A stretch of DNA of 64,000 nt from Rhizobium lentis. Lineage in GTDB: Bacteria > Pseudomonadota > Alphaproteobacteria > Rhizobiales > Rhizobiaceae. A program made the translations under genes and the position numbers. Numbering within the stretch: the stretch's first letter is position 1; every line of letters starts with the position of its first letter. This document shows, piece by piece, positions 42,337 through 49,647 of the stretch. The DNA is taken from positions 248,001 to 312,000 of the forward strand of contig NZ_CP071454.1 of assembly GCF_017352135.1 (NCBI RefSeq), written 5' to 3'. The notes under the pieces are model-generated. The model saw only the letters and a program-made list of their open reading frames with translations. It was not told where the DNA came from and ran no database searches.

Positions 42337-43431
42337 ATGCCACTCAGCCACGCCCGCCGCATGCTGCGTGATGCCGGCCTGCCAAAATGGGCGCTGCTGC
42401 TGGCGCTCTCGACCGCCTTCACCGTCTTTCTCGAACTCTTCGCCCTGCCCGCCTCGCTGCTGATCGGGCCGATGGCTGCCGCCATCGTGCTGGCGCTGAC
42501 TGTCGGCAAGGGAAAGCTTCGCGTGCCGCTCTGGCCCCTGCAGTTGGCACAGGTCCTCGTCGGTCTGATGATGGCGCGCACCATCACTCCTGATATTCTC
42601 GGCACTATGGCGAAGGACGCGCCGCTCTTCCTGCTGTTCATCTTCTCGGTCATCGCCATCGCCACAGGCCTCGGCTGGCTTTTGACGCGCTGGCAGGTGC
42701 TGCCGGGAACGACCGCCGTCTGGGGCTCCTCGCCGGGCGGGGCGTCGGCGATGGTCATCATGTCGGAAGCCTATGGCGCCGATGCCCGCCTCGTCGCTTT
42801 CATGCAATATCTGCGCGTCGTCTTCGTCGCCGTCGGCGCATCGGTGATTTCGCGTCTTTGGGTCGCGGCAGACGGGGCCGAACCGCCGCCGCTCGTTCTC
42901 TTTCCGGAAGTCGACTGGCCGGCCTTCGCGGCAACGATCGCCTTTGCCGGCTTCTGCGTCTACGGCGTGCGCCGCCTGCGCATCCAGGGCGGCATGATCA
43001 TCGTACCGCTCTTTCTCGGCGCCTTCCTGCAGGGGATCGGCCTCATGAAGATCGAGTTGCCGATGTGGTTGCTCGCCATCGCCTATGCACTCGTCGGCTG
43101 GAGCATTGGCTTGCGCTTCACCCGCTCTATCCTTCAGCATGTGGCGCGGGCCCTGCCGCGGGTGTCGGCCTGTATCGTGCTGCTGATGGCGCTCTGCGGC
43201 TGCATGGCGGCAGCCCTTCACGTCTTCGCCGGCATTGATCCGCTGACGGCCTATCTCGCCACCAGCCCGGGCGGCGCCGATTCCGTCGCCATCATCGCCG
43301 CGTCCAGCGATGTCGACGTGCCCTTCGTGATGGCGATGCAGACCGGCCGTTTCCTAGTCATTCTGCTGATCGGCCCGATGCTGGCCCGCTTCATCGCCCG
43401 CCGTTCCGGCCTTGCGGAAAACCCCGCCTAA
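42337..43431 (+). CDS. AbrB-type integral membrane protein (AbrB duplication family)
   Basis: The 364-residue protein has about ten membrane helices arranged as two repeats. Each repeat carries an SPGG box: WGSSPGGASAMVIMSEAYGAD and ATSPGGADSVAIIAASSDVD. Members are often labelled AbrB transcriptional regulators or ammonia monooxygenases; the sequence supports neither, it is a polytopic inner-membrane protein of unknown function. I place the start at ATG 42337 (MPLSHARRMLRDAG), after a noncoding-looking stretch. The in-frame extension to 42142 lacks family similarity. Confidence 0.85.
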   Translation: MPLSHARRMLRDAGLPKWALLLALSTAFTVFLELFALPASLLIGPMAAAIVLALTVGKGKLRVPLWPLQLAQVLVGLMMARTITPDILGTMAKDAPLFLLFIFSVIAIATGLGWLLTRWQVLPGTTAVWGSSPGGASAMVIMSEAYGADARLVAFMQYLRVVFVAVGASVISRLWVAADGAEPPPLVLFPEVDWPAFAATIAFAGFCVYGVRRLRIQGGMIIVPLFLGAFLQGIGLMKIELPMWLLAIAYALVGWSIGLRFTRSILQHVARALPRVSACIVLLMALCGCMAAALHVFAGIDPLTAYLATSPGGADSVAIIAASSDVDVPFVMAMQTGRFLVILLIGPMLARFIARRSGLAENPA

Positions 43432-43515
43432 GTCAGGAAATCGTCAGCTCGTCGGCTCTAGCCTCGCGCCCGACTATTCCATACATTGATTCAATGAACG
43501 TCACTGTGCTGAAAA

Positions 43516-44436
43516 ATGGATAACTCAGGACTGTCTCTCGACAGAATGCGCACATTTGTTCGCGTTGCCGAGCGAGGCAACCTGTCTATGGTGGCAAGAG
43601 AACTCGGCGTTGGTCAATCCACGGTGACGCGGCATCTCAACGAACTCGAGGATGCAGTCGGTGTGCCTCTCCTCAACCGAACCACGCGTCGCGTGACGCT
43701 CACCGACGAAGGCAGTCGCTATTATGCGAACTGCCTTCAGGTATTGCGCCTGGTCGAGCAGGCTGCCGAGGAAGCCAGGAATGCACGTCGGGCGGCCGCA
43801 GGCGCTGTCAGGCTTTCGTGTACCGCAGCGCTTGGCGTGATGCACGTCACCCGCCTCATCTTCGAATTTCAGGACCGGCATCCTGATATCAGCGTCGATC
43901 TCAACTTGACCGACGAACGCATCGACCTGGTTCGCGAAGGCGTTGACCTGGCGCTCCGGCTTGGACCTCTCACTGACAGTTCCATGAAGCTTCATGCGCT
44001 CGGAAAAAGCCACCGGATGCTGGTCGGTGCTCCGGCCTATTTCTCCGCTCACGGGCGGCCGGAGCACCCGGACGATCTCTCGCGATACGAAACCGTCATA
44101 ATGTCCAATGTGGCCGGGAGTGATCAGATCGCTCTCTCCTCCCGCCATGGCGGGAATTTTACGGTTCCAGTCAACGGGAAGCTGCGCGTCGATCACGGGC
44201 TTGCGGCGCGCGAAGCCTTGGCTGCAGGACGCGGCATGGGTCCCGCTCACCTTTGGCTAGTCCACGATCTCCTGGATAACGGTCGCCTCGAGGTCGTGCT
44301 CGAAGACTATCGCCCGTCGCCGGTTCCGCTGAGCCTGCTCATCGTACCAGAGCGCTCTGCCATCGCCCGCGTTCGCCTTCTCACCGACTTTCTTGTCGCC
44401 GAGATTCCCAAACTCCCGGGAATCCGGACATCGTGA
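43516..44436 (+). CDS. LysR-family transcriptional regulator
   Basis: The 306-residue protein has a LysR winged helix (RMRTFVRVAERGNLSMVARELGVGQSTVTRHLNELEDAVGVPLLNRTTRRVTLTDEG) and a substrate-binding domain (VRLSCTAALGVMHVTRLIFEFQ, VDLALRLGPLTDSSMKL). The helix-turn-helix reads QSTVTRHL where most have QPAVSRQI. It converges with the NmrA-like gene and ends at a strong terminator. The target is not evident, since no oxidoreductase is divergent from it. The AbrB-type gene lies 84 bases upstream on the same strand. Confidence 0.9.
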   Translation: MDNSGLSLDRMRTFVRVAERGNLSMVARELGVGQSTVTRHLNELEDAVGVPLLNRTTRRVTLTDEGSRYYANCLQVLRLVEQAAEEARNARRAAAGAVRLSCTAALGVMHVTRLIFEFQDRHPDISVDLNLTDERIDLVREGVDLALRLGPLTDSSMKLHALGKSHRMLVGAPAYFSAHGRPEHPDDLSRYETVIMSNVAGSDQIALSSRHGGNFTVPVNGKLRVDHGLAAREALAAGRGMGPAHLWLVHDLLDNGRLEVVLEDYRPSPVPLSLLIVPERSAIARVRLLTDFLVAEIPKLPGIRTS

Positions 44437-44486
44437 CTTAGAGCGGCTCAGCTTTCACGGAAGCGCCGCTCTAAGTGTTTGTTTTT
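44437..44486 (+). terminator. Rho-independent terminator after the LysR gene
   Basis: CTTAGAGCGGC (44437-44447) pairs perfectly with GCCGCTCTAAG (44465-44475), an 11-bp stem with a 17-base loop, followed by TGTTTGTTTTT. It stands directly behind the LysR stop and over the end of the convergent NmrA-like gene. Confidence 0.75.
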
Positions 44487-45474
44487 ATGTAATTCCCGAC
44501 AAAACCGCTTCGCGCTTTTCCTGGAGCCCGAAAGATCGCTTGTCGCCGCGCCAACCCGTGGTGCGAAGATATTGCTTCCAGTCGAGCGTGTCGGGATTCA
44601 GGCGACGGCTCCACTCCAGATCATGCTCCTTTCCGAAATAGCCATACTGGACGGCATACTCGACCATCCCCAGCAGTTCTTGCACGAAAAGCTCGTTGGC
44701 GGCGAACTCCGGAAAATACTGCAGTAGGCCGCCCCTGGTGAAAGCATTTCGATATTCCGCCTTGAGGCCGGTTACCTCCCGGAAGGTTTCGACCATCTCG
44801 CGCGGAGAGATGACATCGCCGACGATCGGCAGCGTTCTCCCGTTGTAGCGCTCGGGGTTTGAGAAAATTTCGAGCACGGCCGGCCCGGTCGCCGTGAGCG
44901 GATCGACAAAAGGTGCTCGAAAATCCTCGGGAAGATAGATCGGCAGCAGCAGCGTGTCACCTTCCATGCGCGGCAGATAATATTCGAGAAGATTCGTGTA
45001 GAAGAATGCCAGGATGACGAAGGAATGAGAGATCGGCAGACCGCGAATGTGGTCCGCAACGCGCGCTTTGTCGGTGAAGTGCGGAGCAAACTTCGTCCCG
45101 CCGGAGATGGCGTCGACATTCTCGAGCGTGCTGAAGACAATATGTCCGACGCCTGCCTCGACCGCCGCATCCGCAAGTTGGCGGCCGATCGGAGCCTCTG
45201 TTGTCTCCGGCGGAATGATGGGCGGCGTCATCAGAAATGCCCCGTCCGCCCCTTCGAAGGCAGCAACGACATCCTTCTGGAAGCCAAGCTGGAGAGGGAC
45301 GGTTACAATCTCGGCTCCAAGTTTCTCCAGATTTAAAGCCTCGGGTGAATCCTTTTTCCGGGTCAGGGCGCGTACGCGGAAACGTCCGCTGCGAAGGAGC
45401 GTTGATGCGACGCTACGACCCTGTTTGCTGGTGGCACCGGCAATTGCGATGAGTGGCTTATCGTTTGCAGACAT
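44485..45474 (-). CDS. NmrA-like NAD(P)-binding protein
   Basis: The 329-residue protein starts with a Rossmann loop (IAIAGATSKQGRSVAS, residues 9-24) and follows the NmrA layout: VRALTRKKDS, GADGAFLMTPP, GVGHIVFSTLENVDAI, and a loop with ILAFFYTNLLEYYLP. NmrA-type proteins are either redox-state sensors or atypical SDR reductases. The second is likelier for a stand-alone bacterial gene. It converges with the LysR gene at 43516-44436. The AraC-type gene lies 180 bases upstream on the same strand. Substrate unknown. Confidence 0.88.
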   Translation of the reverse strand: MSANDKPLIAIAGATSKQGRSVASTLLRSGRFRVRALTRKKDSPEALNLEKLGAEIVTVPLQLGFQKDVVAAFEGADGAFLMTPPIIPPETTEAPIGRQLADAAVEAGVGHIVFSTLENVDAISGGTKFAPHFTDKARVADHIRGLPISHSFVILAFFYTNLLEYYLPRMEGDTLLLPIYLPEDFRAPFVDPLTATGPAVLEIFSNPERYNGRTLPIVGDVISPREMVETFREVTGLKAEYRNAFTRGGLLQYFPEFAANELFVQELLGMVEYAVQYGYFGKEHDLEWSRRLNPDTLDWKQYLRTTGWRGDKRSFGLQEKREAVLSGIT

Positions 45475-45654
45475 AATGTGCCTTGACCTTTCCTGTCACA
45501 GACCGCCTGCTGCTTAGCCAGGCGGCATACTGAGGAGAGCATTCGGCGGACGCCGATAGCTTGGACCCGTGGAGGCAAGTTATCGGATCTAGCTTTCTTG
45601 CTGAAGGCATGCGCAATGCATATGATAATGCCGTTTTCTGGATAAATACGGATG

Positions 45655-46563
45655 TCACCTGATCACAGTCAGATCAACGGTGGTGGCTGCATTTCTCAGA
45701 TCTTCTTCCGGAAGAGGACTACGCCAGGCTGCCATTGCCGGCCTTGCAACATGGGCACGATGCAGTCCGGCCCACCGCCCCGGCGTCACGCCATAGGCCT
45801 TCTTGAAATGCCGGATGAAATGCGCCTGATCGGCAAAGCCCGTGGCGGCGGCCACATCGGCAAAACTTTCGCCTTCGCCCATCCGCGCCTTTGCCTGCTG
45901 CAGCCGCCGCATCAGCATGTAGCGGTGCGGGCTGGTGGCAAAGGCCGTGCGGAAATGCCGTGACAGGGTGAAGCGATCGAGGCCGGTAATGCTCTCCAGC
46001 TCACTGGAGCGCACGGGCCGTAAGGCATGCGCCTCCAGATAATCGCGCGCCGCCCGCACCTGCCGCCATGCGACGGCACCCAAAGCCCGGCGGCGCACCT
46101 GCGAATGCCGCGACAGACCGCCCGCCACGCGGCTGACGAAATCGTCGACGAAAAGCTCGTCCAACTCCCGATCGAGTTCGCCGAGCGCGGCGAGCAGCAC
46201 CTGCGCCAGCGCGCCATCGGCAATCACGGGCTGCTCGACGAAGGGAAGCCCGATCTTCTCCGCCTCCAGGCATTCCATCAGCAGCGACGGCTCCAGATAG
46301 AGCATGCGGTATTGCAGCCCGTCCTCGGTCCCTGCCCCGCCGTCATGCTCCTCGTCCGGATGCAGCACGATCACCTGTCCCGGCAGGCTGAAGCGCCGCT
46401 CGCCGCGATAGGTAAAGGTCTGCACGCCCTTCAGCGTGACGCCGAGCGCATAGGTATCATGCCGGTGCGGCTCGAAAACATTGCCCGAGAACTGCGCCTC
46501 GATGCGCTCGATACCCGGAAAGGACGGCGCAGTCAGGATTCCGCTGCCGGCGGACGCGGCCAT
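45655..46563 (-). CDS. AraC-family transcriptional regulator
   Basis: The protein of about 302 residues has an N-terminal cupin-like ligand domain (EPHRHDTYALGVTLKGVQTFTYRGERRF) and C-terminal AraC double helix-turn-helix (LESITGLDRFTLSRHFRTAFATSPHRYMLMRRLQQAKARM, then FADQAHFIRHFKKAYGVTPGRWAG). The start is uncertain: ATG 46563 gives a normal length; a GTG at 46650 would add 29 residues and place it against the divergent DUF2000 gene. Members with this cupin respond to small aromatic or amine ligands. It probably controls the divergent DUF2000 gene. Confidence 0.85.
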   Translation of the reverse strand: MAASAGSGILTAPSFPGIERIEAQFSGNVFEPHRHDTYALGVTLKGVQTFTYRGERRFSLPGQVIVLHPDEEHDGGAGTEDGLQYRMLYLEPSLLMECLEAEKIGLPFVEQPVIADGALAQVLLAALGELDRELDELFVDDFVSRVAGGLSRHSQVRRRALGAVAWRQVRAARDYLEAHALRPVRSSELESITGLDRFTLSRHFRTAFATSPHRYMLMRRLQQAKARMGEGESFADVAAATGFADQAHFIRHFKKAYGVTPGRWAGLHRAHVARPAMAAWRSPLPEEDLRNAATTVDLTVIR

Positions 46564-46668
46564 TATGCCGCTGCGCCCCTGCGGCTCGCACAAACGTTCA
46601 AGACCCTCAAAGGCCTGCGGCGTTAGATCCTGGTTCAACGCGTTCGACACCCGATGAAAGAGACTGGA

Positions 46669-47076
46669 ATGTTTGATACCAAAATTGCGATCGTCCTGCG
46701 AAACAATCTTGCCGGCTGGCAGAAGCTGAATGTCACAGCCTTCCTGTCGACAGGCATTGCCGGGCAATATCCTGAAATCATCGGCGAGCCATACAAGGAT
46801 CGCGCCGGCAATCTCTATAACCCGCTATCCATCCAGCCGATCATCGTCCTGTCGGCCGACGAAGCGACGATTTCGACGATCCACCGCCGCGCGTTGGAGC
46901 GCGATGTCACTTCCTCCATCTTCATCGAGGAAATGTTTGCAACCGGCCACGATGCGGCCAACCGTGCCGTCTTTGCCGAATATGCCCCCGACGACGCGAA
47001 GGTCGTCGGCATCGCGCTACGCGCCGACAAGAAAATCGTCGACAAGATCACCAAGGGCGCGACGATGCAGCATTAA
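46669..47076 (+). CDS. DUF2000 family protein
   Basis: The 135-residue protein begins MFDTKIAIVLRNNLAGWQKLNVTAFL and continues IIGEPYKDRAGNLYNPLSIQPIIVLSAD, the DUF2000 signature. These proteins are small, cytoplasmic, with a peptidyl-tRNA-hydrolase-like fold, and have no settled activity. I choose ATG 46669 because family members start here; ATG 46654 adds five residues. It is divergent from the AraC-family regulator, whose reading frame begins about 105 bases upstream, and is probably its target. Confidence 0.85.
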   Translation: MFDTKIAIVLRNNLAGWQKLNVTAFLSTGIAGQYPEIIGEPYKDRAGNLYNPLSIQPIIVLSADEATISTIHRRALERDVTSSIFIEEMFATGHDAANRAVFAEYAPDDAKVVGIALRADKKIVDKITKGATMQH

Positions 47077-47181
47077 AGCCAGATCACGGGCCACGAAGCC
47101 TGCTCCCGATCATGCAGCCGAAAAGGGCAATCAATCACTCAACTGAGTTGAAATTCTTCGAAAGGCTTCGTCATCATTGCC

Positions 47182-47379
47182 GTGGCGACCATTCTGACGA
47201 TAGTCACGCTCACTTTGCTGAATATCGATAATCTCGTTCTGGCCACCCTCAGCAATATCATCATTGCCGGCGTCGTCGGGGCGATCCTGAAAATGTCGCC
47301 GCGTCAGACTTCTATCGTGATCATCGGCGCTATCCCGGCGAGCGTGATCGCCGCCGCTCTCATCAGCTTCATCATCTAA
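47182..47379 (+). CDS. Small hydrophobic protein, putative two-helix membrane protein
   Basis: This 65-residue frame, from GTG 47182 to TAA, has two hydrophobic stretches (residues 2-22, VTLTLLNIDNLVLATLSNIII, and about 45-65, IVIIGAIPASVIAAALISFII) separated by ILKMSPRQT. It follows DUF2000 by 106 bases in the same direction. The composition and lack of an overlapping gene suggest a small membrane protein. The in-frame codons ahead of the GTG (FVIIAV) are also hydrophobic, so the true start may be upstream at a non-standard codon. I do not recognise a family. Confidence 0.45.
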   Translation: MATILTIVTLTLLNIDNLVLATLSNIIIAGVVGAILKMSPRQTSIVIIGAIPASVIAAALISFII

Positions 47380-47453
47380 CTGCGGCCGGCAATCGAAGTG
47401 GTTGGCGGCCGGGCACATGACCCGGCCTCCCCTAGCAAGCTGCAAAGCCAGAC

Positions 47454-48119
47454 TCAGCCCTGCGTGATCGGCGCGATCTGGATTTCGACGCGGCGGTTCT
47501 GGGCCCGGCCGGCTTCGCTCGCATTGGAGGCGACCGGCTGCGACGGGCCGAAGCCGACGGCCGAAACGCGGCGCTGGTCGATGCCCTGGCCGCCGAGATA
47601 ATCGGCAACCGAAAGCGCGCGGCGCTGCGACAGGTCCTGGTTATGCTGCAGGCTGCCGGTCGAATCCGTATGGCCGTTGACGTCGATTAGCGTGCGGTTG
47701 AACTTGCGCAGCACGATCGCCACCGAATTCAGCGTCGGATAGAAGCCCGGCTTCACCGCGTCCTGGTCGACGTCGAAGGTGATGTTCGAAGGCATGTTGA
47801 GAATGATGTTGTCGCCCTGGCGAGTCACCGAAATCCCGGTGCCTTCGAGCTGGGCGCGAAGCTCGGCTTCCTGCTGGTCCATGTAATTGCCGATCGCGCC
47901 GCCGGCCAGAGCGCCGATACCGGCGCCGATCAGCGCCGCATTGCGCTTGCCGTGCCCGCCGCCGCCGACGGCAACGCCGACGAGGGCACCGCCGAGCGCG
48001 CCGAGCGCCGCGCCGCCCGCCGTATTGGAAACCTTCTGCTCACCAGTATAGGGATCGGTGGTCGTGCAGGCACTGAGATAGCTTGCCGCGACAGCCAGAA
48101 GTATGAATTTCTTGATCAT
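47454..48119 (-). CDS. OmpA-family outer-membrane lipoprotein with glycine zipper (YiaD-like)
   Basis: The 221-residue protein has a lipoprotein signal with the lipobox LSAC (residues 15-18), so Cys18 would be lipidated. A glycine-zipper stretch follows (AALGALGGALVGVAVGGGGHG; IGAGIGALAGGAIGNYMD), about residues 35-82. An OmpA C-terminal peptidoglycan-binding domain covers about 105-217 (LIDVNGHTDSTGSLQHNQDLSQRRALSVADYL, GFGPSQPVASNASEAGRAQNRRVEI). It anchors the outer membrane to the wall. It is alone, with a palindrome 165 bases upstream. Confidence 0.92.
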   Translation of the reverse strand: MIKKFILLAVAASYLSACTTTDPYTGEQKVSNTAGGAALGALGGALVGVAVGGGGHGKRNAALIGAGIGALAGGAIGNYMDQQEAELRAQLEGTGISVTRQGDNIILNMPSNITFDVDQDAVKPGFYPTLNSVAIVLRKFNRTLIDVNGHTDSTGSLQHNQDLSQRRALSVADYLGGQGIDQRRVSAVGFGPSQPVASNASEAGRAQNRRVEIQIAPITQG

Positions 48120-48285
48120 GGACAGGATGGTCTCCGTTCAAAACTGATGCGAGCAAATGGCAAGGATTACGGCAAGAAAATGAAGATGTTCCCTTGATAG
48201 GGGAATTTCAGGCGCCGAAACAGCAGCCATGTTGCAGCGATGCGCTGATATCACCAGTTTTTAGTGGGGAGCGCCTAATTCTCCT

Positions 48286-48317
48286 CCCTCATTCCTGTGA
48301 CAGCACAGGAATGAGGG
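48286..48317. repeat. Perfect 14-bp palindrome between the OmpA and flagellin genes
   Basis: CCCTCATTCCTGTG-ACAG-CACAGGAATGAGGG, a perfect inverted repeat with a four-base loop, lies 60 bases past the flagellin stop. Neither side has a U-run. The CATTCCTGTG core recurs at 27316 and, diverged, at 1669, so it looks like a dispersed element that may also end transcription. Confidence 0.6.
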
Positions 48318-48377
48318 AACCGGGACGCCATACGATCGAATAGACAACGCAGCGCCGCCCAGAGCGCTCAAACACAT

Positions 48378-49376
48378 TTAGAAATTCTGGAACAACTGCC
48401 TGACCGTGTCGTAGGTCGCATTGGCGATATTCAGCGATTGCAGGCCGAGCTGCTGCTGCGTCTGCAGCGCCCTGAGTTTGCTCGACTCCTCCTCCATATT
48501 GGCATCGACGAGCCGGCCGATACCGGCGGTAATGTTGTCGTGCAGCTTGGTGGCGAAATCGTTCTGCAGCTCGATACGTTTTTCCAGGGCGCCGAAGGCC
48601 GAACCGACCGTCGTCAGCTGCGTCAGCGCGGCATCGACTACGCTGATCATTTGGCCGATCTGGCCTTTCGTCGTGCTTGATGATAGCGAAATCACCACTT
48701 GGCCGGTCGTGGTGCCGTTCTTGCTGGTCATCAGCACGTAATTCTGCGAGGTCCCGAGCTCGGTGGCAAAATAGGCCGAGGTCAGCACGCCATATTCGCC
48801 CGAGCCGGTGGCCCGGTCGTCGATCAGGTAACGCGCATCCTTGGAGGTCGTGGCCCCCACAGGCGTGTTGTCGATATGGTAGCTCAGCATGCCCACAGAC
48901 ACCGTGCCGTCGGCATTGCGGATGAAGGAGGCCGGGATCTGCCGCGGCTGCGTCGGCGTCGCATCGTTGGTGAGGATCACCCAGTTGTCGCTGTTGAAGG
49001 TCGCCGATTCCGAAACGCTGCGCAGTTGCTCCTGCAACTGCTTGAGTTCTTCGTTGATCTTGTTCTTGTCGACCCCGTCCTCGGTGGCGGCAACAAGCTT
49101 GGCCTTGATCTCGGAGACGACGTCGATGACGTTCTGCACACCGGTATAGGCCGTGCCCATCGTGGCAGCCGCCATGCCGAGCGCATCCTGAATTGCCGCC
49201 ACCGCCTTGTTATCGGTCCGAGCGGTGGTGGCGATCGACCAGTAAACGGCGTTGTCGGCCGCTTTGGCGACACGCATGCCCGTCGTGATGTGGTTCTGCG
49301 TCACCGTCATATTGCGATTGATATCACGCAGCACATAGAGCGCCGCATCAACGGAGACGCGCTGATAAAGACTCAC
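48378..49376 (-). CDS. Flagellin, not in a flagellar cluster
   Basis: The 332-residue protein has both flagellin ends: an N-terminal D0/D1 domain (DAALYVLRDINRNMTVTQNHITTGMRVAKAADNAVYWSIATTARTDNKA, typical of rhizobial complex flagellins) and a C-terminal D0/D1 (LEKRIELQNDFATKLHDNITAGIGRLVDANMEEESSKLRALQTQQQLGLQSLNIAN). The middle is short and variable. I set the start at GTG 49376, eight to nine bases after TGGAG; upstream sequence is not flagellin-like. No flagellar or chemotaxis gene lies within the window. It may be a minor or strain-specific filament subunit. Confidence 0.9.
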   Translation of the reverse strand: MSLYQRVSVDAALYVLRDINRNMTVTQNHITTGMRVAKAADNAVYWSIATTARTDNKAVAAIQDALGMAAATMGTAYTGVQNVIDVVSEIKAKLVAATEDGVDKNKINEELKQLQEQLRSVSESATFNSDNWVILTNDATPTQPRQIPASFIRNADGTVSVGMLSYHIDNTPVGATTSKDARYLIDDRATGSGEYGVLTSAYFATELGTSQNYVLMTSKNGTTTGQVVISLSSSTTKGQIGQMISVVDAALTQLTTVGSAFGALEKRIELQNDFATKLHDNITAGIGRLVDANMEEESSKLRALQTQQQLGLQSLNIANATYDTVRQLFQNF

Positions 49377-49598
49377 GGAACGAAACTCCAAAAACACAAC
49401 AGAACGCAACTGAACAGGATTGAACCTTCCGCGCAGACATTCATGTCCGGGGTCGCTGGATCTCCAGCGCATTGCAGCCTTCAAGAAACAGAGAAGACCA
49501 GTCGTTTCCTGGGCACGATCATTGCCGCTTATACTTAACAAACGGCTAATCTTCAGACGAAATTTATCTTATTCCGCAAGGCTTCATACACCATAAGA

Positions 49599-49626
49599 AA
49601 AGCCGCCGGATGCCGATCCGGCGGCG
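49599..49626 (-). terminator. Rho-independent terminator after the RND pump operon
   Basis: GCCGCCGGAT-CGGC-ATCCGGCGGC, a perfect 10-bp stem on the minus strand, is followed by TTTTCTTAT (49602-49594). It lies 22 bases past the RND transporter stop and ahead of the flagellin promoter region (49377-49598), in which no other gene is seen. Confidence 0.8.
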
Positions 49627-49647
49627 CGTTCATTTCGGATGGAAGGC

